Notes under the pieces: generated by a model | Seen by the model: only the letters and a program-made list of their open reading frames with translations | Told to the model about the DNA's origin: nothing | Databases searched by the model: none | Assembly: GCA_018400545.1 (NCBI GenBank) | Contig: JAGYLT010000087.1 | Location: forward strand, 1-8,546 | Direction of reading: 5' to 3' | DNA: 8,546 nucleotides | Source: Bacteroidales bacterium | Lineage (GTDB): Bacteria; Bacteroidota; Bacteroidia; Bacteroidales; 4484-276 | Part shown: in pieces, positions 1 to 6,593 of the stretch | Position numbering within the stretch: the first letter of the stretch is position 1 | Layout: each line of letters opens with the position of its first letter | Program-made: the position numbers and the translations under genes

Positions 1-250
1 ATCGGGGACTGAGAAATCTATTTCAGGTTGCTTACTTGAAAAAGACACCTAACTATCATCGCATTATTTTTTAAAATGGGACGTAAAAACAGAATTCAAA
101 TTTTACACCCCACCTGTCAGGTTTAACTTTCAGAAAGAATGTAAAGGTTTCGCAGCCTGAGGCACGAGGGAAACGCAAACCTAAAATTGGAAATAACTTC
201 AATTCTCCGGATCAGGGTTGCAATCCTCATCTTCCCTTAACTTGTTTACG

Positions 251-286
251 CTTGAATTCCGATTTTTCGAAATCGGACGATTCAAG
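251..286. repeat. Bulged hairpin 1 (15 bp stem, TTCG loop)
   Basis: An outer stem CTTGAAT (251-257) pairs with ATTCAAG (280-286). An inner stem TCCGATTT (258-265) pairs with AAATCGGA (270-277). The loop is TTCG, and two unpaired bases (CG, 278-279) sit on the 3' side. No T-run follows on either strand, so it is not an ordinary terminator. A long stem with a small bulge is typical of REP-like palindromes and of structured RNAs. Which of these it is remains inference. Confidence 0.6.
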
Positions 287-302
287 GTCTTTTGCAGCAA
301 GG

Positions 303-336
303 GACTTTCATTCGTCCGATAGGACAATGAAACGTC
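303..336. repeat. Bulged hairpin 2 (14 bp stem, GATA loop)
   Basis: GAC (303-305), TTTCATT (306-312) and GTCC (314-317) pair with GTC (334-336), AATGAAA (326-332) and GGAC (322-325). Single unpaired C residues lie at 313 and 333, and the loop is GATA. Its 5' arm contains TCGTCCGAT (312-320), the exact complement of ATCGGACGA (272-280) in the 3' arm of hairpin 1. The two hairpins could therefore pair with each other instead of folding separately. No T-run follows. Confidence 0.6.
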
Positions 337-350
337 AAAACCCTCAAAGC

Positions 351-386
351 CAAAAACCCCGGCAATGCTTACTGCCGGGGTTTTTG
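351..386 (-). terminator. Bidirectional intrinsic terminator of the hox operon
   Basis: A perfect 14-bp inverted repeat, CAAAAACCCCGGCA (351-364) and TGCCGGGGTTTTTG (373-386), flanks an 8-base loop. The GC-rich core is CCCCGGCA/TGCCGGGG, and each strand ends its stem with five T residues. It lies 22 bases past the stop codon of the last operon gene, so it should end the leftward hox transcript. The symmetry means it could equally stop a rightward transcript entering from the region to the left. Confidence 0.9.
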
Positions 387-408
387 ATATGCAGGTTGCA
401 AATATTGC

Positions 409-1392
409 TTAGTTGAAAACGCCGGTGGTTTTGCGCATAAACTGCACACGCTCAAATTCGGCGGAGTTTTCTGATCCGATATGGATTTTACCGCGCAGTT
501 CATCAATCGATTCAATCTTGTTTTCTCTCATCCAGTTTTCGAGATCGGTGAGAATCGTTTGAATGTAGGGGAGGCCTTTTTTGTAAAGTGTGGAGCAAAT
601 CTGGGTAGCAGAAGCACCAGCCATGATTTGCTTGATGACGCCCTGGTAATCATGGATTCCCGTGTTGGCGGCAATGTCGCATTTCACTTTGTTCGACATA
701 ATGCCCACCCAGCGTAGCGATTGTGTCATCTCCGACGGCTCGCTGAGGTAATTGTTGTAAATCGGCTTTGCCTTATCGATATCGATGTCGGGGCGGAAGA
801 AGCGGTTGAATAAAACCACGCCGTCAGCGCCGGCTGCATCCAGCAATGAAACCATCCTGCTGATGTTGGTGAAACATGGCCCCAGTTTAACGCTTACCGG
901 AATGGTAACATGCGATTTTACCTGCTTAAGAATATCGAGGTAAAGGTTTTCGATGTCCTTGCTTTCCACGTGTTCGTTGAAGGGGAAGATGGCGATGTTC
1001 AACTCGATGGCGTCCGCTCCGGCCGCTTCAAGTTCTTTTGCAAAAACCGGCCATTCCTGGGATGTGGTACAATTTACACTGGCAATTACCGGAATGGAAA
1101 CGTTGGCTTTAACTTTTTCGATCAGTTTAAGATATTCCTTAACGCCGTGCTCTTTCGAGATGCCTTTTACGAAATCGGTGGCTTCGGGATACCAGAAATA
1201 CATTTCATTGTCCCTCAGTTTTTCATCAATGTTCGAGATGATTTGTTCTTCGAACAATGATTTTATTACCACAGCGCCAGCTCCGTTTTCGGCGCACTCA
1301 ACCACCTTGTCATACGATCCGGTCAGCCGCGAGCTGCTCACGATGATCGGGTTTTTTAATTCAAGGCCCAAATATTTGGTATTTGTAGTCAT
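409..1392 (-). CDS. Dihydroorotate dehydrogenase-like flavoprotein (non-canonical)
   Basis: This 327-residue protein has the FMN-binding TIM-barrel fold of the DHOD family. An N-terminal KNPI-SSS-LTG strand is followed by K44 in VVIKS (the FMN/substrate-side lysine), SVNC near 105-108, ELNI at 130-133, VKLG with K169, and a late AANTGI segment in the flavin-phosphate region. It is not a normal PyrD. In class 1 enzymes the motif N-x-S-C-P-N supplies the catalytic Cys (Ser in class 2); here the aligned stretch is N132-I-A-I-F-P, so the base is replaced by I135 and the orotate-binding Asn that follows is lost. Automatic pipelines call such proteins 'dihydroorotate dehydrogenase-like'; their reaction is not known to me. 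It starts with ATG 27 bases after the protease stop and is followed by the terminator, so it is the last gene of the hox operon. No PyrK-type partner is present. A flavin-dependent reductase or oxidase step tied to hydrogenase or NADH is inference only. Confidence 0.85.
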   Translation of the reverse strand: MTTNTKYLGLELKNPIIVSSSRLTGSYDKVVECAENGAGAVVIKSLFEEQIISNIDEKLRDNEMYFWYPEATDFVKGISKEHGVKEYLKLIEKVKANVSIPVIASVNCTTSQEWPVFAKELEAAGADAIELNIAIFPFNEHVESKDIENLYLDILKQVKSHVTIPVSVKLGPCFTNISRMVSLLDAAGADGVVLFNRFFRPDIDIDKAKPIYNNYLSEPSEMTQSLRWVGIMSNKVKCDIAANTGIHDYQGVIKQIMAGASATQICSTLYKKGLPYIQTILTDLENWMRENKIESIDELRGKIHIGSENSAEFERVQFMRKTTGVFN

Positions 1393-1419
1393 AAGTTTTT
1401 GTTTTTAAATTAATCAAAT

Positions 1420-1899
1420 TCAATGATGGGTCATTAATTTTTGCGGATCGGCCAGAAAAGGCTTCATGTATTCGAATGCCTGCCCGAAATTCTGCAAGGC
1501 CCGGGAGGTGATCCCTTCCATAAATTCCCATGCGTAACCTTTGATGTGCAGTAAAAATGATTTTGGCGATTTGCCGTAAATATCCTTACAAAGGTGTACA
1601 ACATAGGAGGCAGAAACGGCGTGCATGGAGAATTCAACTTTGGCATCGGGGGTAATCTCATCCAGCTTAAACGTCTCCAGGTCTTCCACCGAGGCGTCCA
1701 CAAAAACCACAATATCCTTATCGCTGATTTCTGCGGCATCTTCGATATTCAACTGGTAATTGGAGTCGAATGAGATATTTGACAAACCCTGAGCCTTGGC
1801 CCATGTCTTTGCCTGATCCACAAAATAGTTACCCAGGCCATCATCCTGACGGCCCGGGTTCCCATATCCATAAATTAATATTTTGGTTTTGTCGTGCAA
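1420..1899 (-). CDS. hoxW: HoxW-type [NiFe]-hydrogenase maturation endopeptidase
   Basis: This 159-residue cytoplasmic protease of the HyaD/HybD/HoxW family (M52) checks that nickel is inserted and then clips the C-terminal tail of the large subunit. The N-terminal GYGNPG-R-Q-DDGLG segment (11-23) is the family signature. Likely nickel-sensing ligands are D20 (the acidic residue of the DDG motif, E16 in HybD), D68 in VFVDAS and H93 in SMHAVS, which match the three ligands known for HybD. Length is normal. The start is TTG at 1899-1897. The codon just before it is the hoxH TAA in the same frame, and no ATG precedes the conserved GYGN segment, so TTG is the only reasonable start. Zero bases separate the stop from this start, which suggests translational coupling. 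The neighbouring hoxH is the obvious substrate. Confidence 0.9.
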   Translation of the reverse strand: MHDKTKILIYGYGNPGRQDDGLGNYFVDQAKTWAKAQGLSNISFDSNYQLNIEDAAEISDKDIVVFVDASVEDLETFKLDEITPDAKVEFSMHAVSASYVVHLCKDIYGKSPKSFLLHIKGYAWEFMEGITSRALQNFGQAFEYMKPFLADPQKLMTHH

Positions 1900-3351
1900 T
1901 TATGAGCGCTTTTTGTCGATCAGATTCTCCGATGCATCATACAGCGAAATCTCAAGCGGCATCTGGCCCAGAGCGTGCGTTGCACAACTCAGGCATGGAT
2001 CGTATGCACGGATGGCCACTTCAACGGCATTCATCATGCCCTCGGTGATTTCCTTTTGTCCGTTCATGTATTCCTTTGCAACGCTGTTCACGGCACGGTT
2101 CATCGGCTCATTGTTGTTGGTGGTCGAAACGATGAGGTTGGCCATGTCAATCTGGTCTCTGTCATTAATTTCATAATGATGGAAGAGGGTTCCGCGCGGT
2201 GCTTCAATCAATCCCACACCTTTGTTTACCTTGGTTCCTTTTGTTACCAGGTCATCTTTCTGAAGGTCAGGATCATTAAGCAGTTCGCGCATCATCTCGG
2301 CAGAGTGCAGTGTTTCGATGAGGCGTGCCCAGTGCATGTGCATCGACATGTTGTTAGGTTTGCCTTTGGTATATTCTTTAAAGATTTCGAATTCTTTTTG
2401 TGCAAGCGGTGTCGGGATAAAGTCAGCGGTATTGCAGCGTGCCAGCGGCCCTACGCGATACCAGCCGTCTTCTTTGCCCAGCCCGGTGAGGTAAGGGAAC
2501 TTCATGTAGCTCCAGTTCTTCACTTCTTCGTTGATGTATTCCAGGTAATCCTGGTAATCCACATCATTCAGGATTTTCTTGCCATCGGCATCCACAGCGC
2601 GAAGCACGCCATGATACAAGTCCATGGCTCCGTCTTTGCGCACAAGGCTCAGGTGACTTGAGGGGAATTCGGCAAAACCGTCGATGAAAGCCTGGTTTTG
2701 CTTGTGGTATCCTTTGAAGAAATCGAGCGCATCCTGTGACCATGACACCATCTTTTCGATGTTGAAGGGGTCGGCGCCCTTGGTGAAGAAATCGCGTTCC
2801 TCGATGGTGAGGTTTTTATTGATACCACCCGGGATAGCTCCGGTTCCGTGGATTTTCTTTCCGGCAGTAGCTTTGATGATTTCCTGTCCAAACTTCCGCA
2901 TCATCACACCCTGAACAGCAAGGTCCTTGTGTTTGAGCGCCACACCAATCACGTTTCTAATGAGTGGGTCGCCGTCAATGCCAAAGAGCAAGTCGGGGGA
3001 TGCCAGGTGGAAAAAGTGCAGTGCATGGCTCTGAAACATTTGTCCGTAGTGCATCAGGCGGCGCATTTTCTCACCGGTCGGGGTCAGTCCGTCTCCGGTT
3101 CCGGCACCAACGATTACATCAAGAGCTTTGGCGGCTGCCAGGTGGTGGCTTACCGGGCAGATACCGCAGAGGCGCTGAACAAGTACAGGTGCTTCCCAGT
3201 ATGGGCGTCCCTGCACGAAACGTTCAAACCCGCGAAACTCCACAATGTGCAGTCGCGTTTGATTTACATTTCCTTTATCGTCGAGATGAATGGTAACCTT
3301 TCCGTGACCTTCCACGCGGGTTACCGGTTCAATTGTTATTTTTTTTCCCAT
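1900..3351 (-). CDS. hoxH: NAD-linked [NiFe]-hydrogenase large (catalytic) subunit HoxH
   Basis: This 483-residue protein binds the Ni-Fe(CN)2CO site where H2 is split or formed. The family motifs are complete: RVEGHGK at 12-18, RLCGICPVSHH at 60-70 with nickel ligands C62 and C65, and DPCLSCATH at 451-459 with C453 and C456. H459 should be the cleavage point, leaving a 24-residue tail (ALGQMPLE...) for the adjacent protease to remove. From memory, the Cupriavidus necator HoxH tail has the same length and a very similar sequence. The segments KFPYL, RVGPL, TPLAQ and EAPRGTL are also typical of group 3d HoxH. The start is ATG, with an AGGA-like sequence 7 bases upstream. It lies 18 bases after hoxY and directly abuts the protease gene. 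Long open frames on the opposite strand within it are shadows. An active enzyme also needs HypA-F, not found here. Confidence 0.97.
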   Translation of the reverse strand: MGKKITIEPVTRVEGHGKVTIHLDDKGNVNQTRLHIVEFRGFERFVQGRPYWEAPVLVQRLCGICPVSHHLAAAKALDVIVGAGTGDGLTPTGEKMRRLMHYGQMFQSHALHFFHLASPDLLFGIDGDPLIRNVIGVALKHKDLAVQGVMMRKFGQEIIKATAGKKIHGTGAIPGGINKNLTIEERDFFTKGADPFNIEKMVSWSQDALDFFKGYHKQNQAFIDGFAEFPSSHLSLVRKDGAMDLYHGVLRAVDADGKKILNDVDYQDYLEYINEEVKNWSYMKFPYLTGLGKEDGWYRVGPLARCNTADFIPTPLAQKEFEIFKEYTKGKPNNMSMHMHWARLIETLHSAEMMRELLNDPDLQKDDLVTKGTKVNKGVGLIEAPRGTLFHHYEINDRDQIDMANLIVSTTNNNEPMNRAVNSVAKEYMNGQKEITEGMMNAVEVAIRAYDPCLSCATHALGQMPLEISLYDASENLIDKKRS

Positions 3352-3369
3352 TGTTATTTCCTTTTTGCA

Positions 3370-3918
3370 TTAATCGAATTTTACAACTTCATAAGGCAGC
3401 TTCAGCTCGTCGCCGGTAACCAGTGCATAAAGCGCATTCCAGATCAGTTCGGCACGTGGCGGGCATCCCGGGAGGTAGTAGTCTATTTTTACAATTTCAT
3501 GACACGGATACACCTTGTCGAGCAGCATTGGAAGTTCGTCATCGTTCGGAACGATTCCTTTTGGATTGTCGCGTACGGTGGGGCCGTTTAGGTAGGCTTC
3601 ATCAATGCACTCCTTAATCGGGATACCATTTCGCAAAGCTGGCAGGCCGCCCATGATGGCGCATTCGCCAACCGATACCAGGATATTACAATGTTTCCTG
3701 AAATCCTTAAGCACGTGTACGTTTTCACTGTTGCAGCATCCACCCTCGATGAGCCCGATGTCGCATTGCTTGGTAAATTCCTTGATGTCGTCGATGGGTG
3801 ATTTGTTAAATTCTACCAGTTCGATCAGGTCCAGGATTTTTTCATCAATGTCGAGTAACGACATGTGGCAACCGAAGCATCCTGCAAGTGATGTAGTGGC
3901 AACTATTGGTTTACTCAT
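3370..3918 (-). CDS. hoxY: NAD-linked [NiFe]-hydrogenase small subunit HoxY
   Basis: This 182-residue subunit pairs with HoxH and passes electrons through one proximal [4Fe-4S] cluster to HoxU and HoxF. Four ligands are evident: C14 and C17 in GCFGCHMS, C86 in VGECA and C152 in LPGCPP. As is usual for the HoxY class, it lacks the C-terminal extension carrying the medial and distal clusters of membrane-bound hydrogenases. There is no Tat signal peptide, so the enzyme stays in the cytoplasm. Further cysteines (C61 and C62 in EGGCCNSEN) are not among the cluster ligands. The ATG start is preceded by AGGAGA at 8 bases, a strong Shine-Dalgarno sequence for this phylum. It lies 18 bases from both hoxU and hoxH. 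Confidence 0.96.
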   Translation of the reverse strand: MSKPIVATTSLAGCFGCHMSLLDIDEKILDLIELVEFNKSPIDDIKEFTKQCDIGLIEGGCCNSENVHVLKDFRKHCNILVSVGECAIMGGLPALRNGIPIKECIDEAYLNGPTVRDNPKGIVPNDDELPMLLDKVYPCHEIVKIDYYLPGCPPRAELIWNALYALVTGDELKLPYEVVKFD

Positions 3919-3926
3919 ATTATGGT

Positions 3927-3932
3927 TCTCCT
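3927..3932 (-). promoter_or_regulatory. Shine-Dalgarno sequence of hoxY
   Basis: The minus strand reads AGGAGA, ending 8 bases before the hoxY ATG. Most genes in this window have only A/T-rich leaders, as is common in Bacteroidota, so this strong site stands out. It may help keep small-subunit synthesis in step with its partners. Confidence 0.6.
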
Positions 3933-3936
3933 ATTT

Positions 3937-4635
3937 TTATTTTTGTTCAATATCACTGCCAATAACTTCATTGTCAAACTTGCGCTTGCCAATGGGCGTT
4001 TGATAACCTTGTTCCCTTGGCAAAATGGCGCCTACCGGGCAAATGTCAACGGCTTTCTGGGCCAGTTCGTCGGTGAATTGGTCTCCCAGCTCGGGGTCAA
4101 CATTGATTTCCAGTTTGATGCCTCTTTTCTTAAAAGCGAAAACGTTTTTACCATCTTCGGTTTTTATAGCTCTGATACAGCGCTTGCAAAGGATGCAGCG
4201 GTTGTGGTCTTTGATGATTTTTGGATTCGAAGCATCAACCGCACGTGTGGGGAAGAGGTACGGAAAGCGCGGAACCATCATCTGGAATCTGTATGCGAGA
4301 GCCTGCAGCTCGCAACTGCCGCTTTTTTCGCAGGAAGGGCAAAAGTGGTTTCCTTCCACAAACAATACCTCGATGATGGATTTCCTGATTTCGTTGATCT
4401 CTTCGTTGTCGTTGATGATTTCCATGCCGTCGGCAATGGGCGTTGTACATGCCGACATAGGCCTACCGTTAACCAGCACGGTACAGATGCGGCACGATCC
4501 CCTCGGCTTTACCCCGCGGATGTTGCACAAAGTAGGAATGTAGATATTGTTTTCGCGTGCGGCTTCAACAATGTAGATGCCCTGTTCGGCCATACATTCC
4601 ACTCCATCGATCTTAAATTTTACTAATGTGCTCAT
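3937..4635 (-). CDS. hoxU: Hydrogenase diaphorase iron-sulfur subunit HoxU
   Basis: This 232-residue protein is homologous to the N-terminal part of NuoG and wires electrons between HoxY and HoxF. Domains in order: a plant-type ferredoxin domain with [2Fe-2S] ligands C37, C48, C51 and C63; a His-Cys [4Fe-4S] site with H97, C99, C102 and C108 (HFCPSCEKSGSCELQ); and a last [4Fe-4S] site with C147, C150, C153 and C199 (CILCKRC and CPVGA). The protein ends soon after and lacks the molybdopterin-oxidoreductase-like part of NuoG, as expected for HoxU. The ATG start lies 36 bases after hoxF with no Shine-Dalgarno sequence. The identity as HoxU rather than a complex I or formate dehydrogenase subunit rests on its place between hoxF and hoxYH. 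Confidence 0.95.
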   Translation of the reverse strand: MSTLVKFKIDGVECMAEQGIYIVEAARENNIYIPTLCNIRGVKPRGSCRICTVLVNGRPMSACTTPIADGMEIINDNEEINEIRKSIIEVLFVEGNHFCPSCEKSGSCELQALAYRFQMMVPRFPYLFPTRAVDASNPKIIKDHNRCILCKRCIRAIKTEDGKNVFAFKKRGIKLEINVDPELGDQFTDELAQKAVDICPVGAILPREQGYQTPIGKRKFDNEVIGSDIEQK

Positions 4636-4671
4636 ATTATTGATGTTATGATTTTTCGTGAATGATTAAAA

Positions 4672-6480
4672 TTAGTTGAGGTTTGGAGTCCGTCCTACTG
4701 CCTCGCATGAATCTTTAACAGCTTCTGCCATATCAAATTCCGAATCGTATTCCTTGTCTTTCTGCACTTTTTCTTCATAAAGATGGCGGAAGTTTTTGAT
4801 GCTGGTGAGGATGGGGTTACCGGCGGTTTGGCCGAGGCCGCAGCGGCTCACTTTCAGGATTTTACCCCATGATTCCAGATCGGCGATATCCTGCATGGTG
4901 CCCCGTGCATCGAGGATTTTTTCGAGTTTCAGTTTCATCAGATAGGGCAGGTTGCGGCATGTTGAGCATGATCCGCAGGACTCCTCGATAAAGAACTCTG
5001 TAAAATTCAAAACGATGTCGGTAAGGATGTCGCGGGTATCATCGATAATGATGAGCGACCCACCGGTTGCCAGATCGGCAAAACATACCATCCGTTCAAA
5101 CTCTTCCGGACCAATCAGCGACCCTGAAGGCCCACCAACCTGAACGGCCTGAATGCGGTCTTCATCGGTGCCAACCATTTCGAGGATGTCTTTTACTGAG
5201 AATCCCCACTCAACCTCGTAAACACCGGGATATTTGCAATCCCCCGAAATACTCAGAAGTTTTGTACCTGTTGAATCTTTGGTTCCGAATTCCGTGTACC
5301 ATTCTCCGCCATTCAGCAGCACTTTCACTGCAGAGCAGAGCGTTTCCACATTGTTCACAACGGTTGGCATATCTAAGTAGCCTTTTTCAACCGGGAACGG
5401 CGGTCTGTCGCGTGGCTCTCCGCGCTTACCTTCAGAAGATTCGATCAGTGCGGATTCTTCGCCGCAAACGTATGCACCGGCACCAAACTGGAGACGGATA
5501 TCAAAATTGAAGCCTTCAATCCCACCGATGTTCTTGCCAAGCAGGTTACGGTCGCGAGCACCCTGGAGCAGGTTTTCGAGGTATTCTTTCAGGTACTTGT
5601 ATTCATGACGAACATAAACAATACCTTCGTCGGCACCAACGGCATAAGCTGCAATCACCATGCCTTCAAAAAGGAGTTTCGGGCGCTCGGTAAGGATCAC
5701 CCTGTCTTTAAAAGTACCGGGCTCACCTTCATCCGCATTGCAGAAAATGTATTTCTTTTCGCCTTTGGCTTTGCGGCAGAATTCCCACTTGAGGCCTGTA
5801 GGGAATCCGGCACCGCCACGACCGCGGATGTTCGATTTCTTGATTTCTTCAATCACCTGTTCGGGAGTCATTTCCGGAAGTTTTTTCCAGATCACGATTC
5901 CCGGTGTGTAGTCTTCTTCGAGGATAGGCCCTTTCTTGCGGATGTTGTTCTGCACCACCGACATGATCAGCTCGTTGCGGTTTTCACCATCGCCATAGGA
6001 TGATGAGTACATTTCTTCAACCGGCTTGCCGTCCTTGATGTCACGCAAAATTTCCTTTACCCGGAAAGGGGTGAGGTTGGTAAAAACTTTGCCATTGATC
6101 AGTGCCGCAGGTTCCTGGTCGTTCATTCCGATGCATGCAGTATCGAAAAGGCCGATCATTCCGTCGGGTGTTACCTGGCCAAATTTGATGCCCGTTTCTT
6201 TTTCGAGCGTCTGCTTCACTTTCTGACGGCCCATCATGTTGGCTACCGCACTATCGTTGAGATAGATAGCATACTTTCCGGTTGGCGTGTCCGAAAAGAA
6301 ATGGTAAAACGACATGGTTTGCTCAACATCAACATGGGAAATGTCCAGTTGGCGGGCAATCTCTGAGATTGTCTCCTTTGGAATGTAGCCATGCTCTGTT
6401 TGAACATCAATAAGGACATCCATCAAACGGGTTTTGTCCTTATTGTACTTTTCAATGATGTTCTGTACGCTTGTTGCCAT
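4672..6480 (-). CDS. hoxF: Hydrogenase diaphorase subunit HoxF (NuoE-NuoF fusion, FMN/NAD site)
   Basis: This subunit exchanges electrons with NAD+/NADH through FMN. Counting from ATG 6480-6478 it has 602 residues. Residues 1 to about 150 form a NuoE-like thioredoxin-fold domain; the rest is NuoF-like, with GRGGAGFPTG (220-229), NADEGEPGTFKD (248-259) and GAGAYVCGEE (333-342) for FMN and NADH, and [4Fe-4S] ligands C502, C505, C508 and C547. The NuoE domain keeps only one of the four usual [2Fe-2S] cysteines (C116 in ACIGMNDQEP) and has N75 where, from memory, Cupriavidus HoxF has Cys. It should therefore lack the N1a-type cluster. The frame remains open to a TTG at 6528, which would add 16 residues, but those are basic and unconserved, and ATG 6480 gives the usual HoxF length. 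It is the first gene of the operon, about 105 bases after the predicted transcription start. Confidence 0.96.
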   Translation of the reverse strand: MATSVQNIIEKYNKDKTRLMDVLIDVQTEHGYIPKETISEIARQLDISHVDVEQTMSFYHFFSDTPTGKYAIYLNDSAVANMMGRQKVKQTLEKETGIKFGQVTPDGMIGLFDTACIGMNDQEPAALINGKVFTNLTPFRVKEILRDIKDGKPVEEMYSSSYGDGENRNELIMSVVQNNIRKKGPILEEDYTPGIVIWKKLPEMTPEQVIEEIKKSNIRGRGGAGFPTGLKWEFCRKAKGEKKYIFCNADEGEPGTFKDRVILTERPKLLFEGMVIAAYAVGADEGIVYVRHEYKYLKEYLENLLQGARDRNLLGKNIGGIEGFNFDIRLQFGAGAYVCGEESALIESSEGKRGEPRDRPPFPVEKGYLDMPTVVNNVETLCSAVKVLLNGGEWYTEFGTKDSTGTKLLSISGDCKYPGVYEVEWGFSVKDILEMVGTDEDRIQAVQVGGPSGSLIGPEEFERMVCFADLATGGSLIIIDDTRDILTDIVLNFTEFFIEESCGSCSTCRNLPYLMKLKLEKILDARGTMQDIADLESWGKILKVSRCGLGQTAGNPILTSIKNFRHLYEEKVQKDKEYDSEFDMAEAVKDSCEAVGRTPNLN

Positions 6481-6572
6481 AAATTTTTTAATATTTGTAG
6501 TTGGTAAACGCTTGAATCTGAAAATCAATTCATTGGTATTTTCATAGTCTCACTTTAATATTGATTATCAGA

Positions 6573-6592
6573 GTTGTTAATTCATTAACAAC
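6573..6592 (-). promoter_or_regulatory. Perfect palindromic operator, probable Rex site
   Basis: GTTGTTAAT (6573-6581) and ATTAACAAC (6584-6592) form a perfect 9+9 palindrome with two central bases. Its core, TTGTTAA-N4-TTAACAA at 6574-6591, is identical to the Rex operator form described in Clostridia. It begins 2 bases downstream of the -7 box, so it covers the expected transcription start, the classic place for a repressor. Rex is an NADH/NAD+ sensor that leaves DNA when NADH is high, and it is known to control hydrogenase and fermentation genes in other phyla. The palindrome is seen directly. Rex as the binder is inference, because no rex gene is in the window. Confidence 0.75.
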
Positions 6593-6593
6593 G

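Larger units (their letters stand above)
1..350. other. Intergenic region with dyad repeats, no supported gene
   Basis: No open frame of useful length is visible. Short open frames run in from the left edge on the + strand and stop at about positions 10-12, 50-52 and 70-72, so the tail of a gene outside the window cannot be excluded. The region holds an odd palindrome ACCTG-T-CAGGT at 112-122, a dyad AGG-GTTGCAA-TCCT around 212-226, and two strong hairpins listed separately. A minus-strand TAGGTTTG (183 down to 176) matches the Bacteroidota -7 box, but no TTTG lies at the right distance upstream, so I do not call a promoter. The texture suggests degenerate dispersed repeats or the end of a non-coding RNA; neither can be decided here. 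Confidence 0.5.

Noticed and set aside
140..235. c-di-GMP-like riboswitch fragments (CACGAGGG, ACGCAAACC)
   Set aside because: The conserved core and tetraloop receptor order are absent; only short chance similarity.
248..257. Direct repeat ACGCTTGAAT shared by 248-257 and 6508-6517
   Set aside because: A 10-base match is expected by chance in 8.5 kb.
409..1392. Naming the last operon gene pyrD
   Set aside because: The catalytic Cys/Ser position is Ile and the following orotate-contact Asn is missing, so the gene symbol is not supported.
1975..2661. Long + strand open frame (228 codons) opposite hoxH
   Set aside because: It lies wholly antisense to a gene with complete catalytic motifs and has no recognisable domain of its own. 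It is a codon-bias shadow.
2848..3591. Long + strand open frame (247 codons) across the hoxH/hoxY junction
   Set aside because: Antisense to two well-supported genes, no motif and no promoter. A shadow.
3922..4626. + strand open frame (234 codons) opposite hoxU
   Set aside because: The minus-strand frame carries all twelve cluster ligands of HoxU; the opposite frame shows no family features.
4635..4672. Reading hoxF and hoxU as complex I genes (nuoE/F/G)
   Set aside because: NuoE and NuoF are fused, NuoG is short, and the next genes are hydrogenase small and large subunits. This is a Hox diaphorase.
6481..6528. Extended N-terminus of HoxF from an upstream TTG
   Set aside because: The added 16 residues are basic and not HoxF-like, the start is TTG, and the ATG at 6480 gives the normal 602-residue length.
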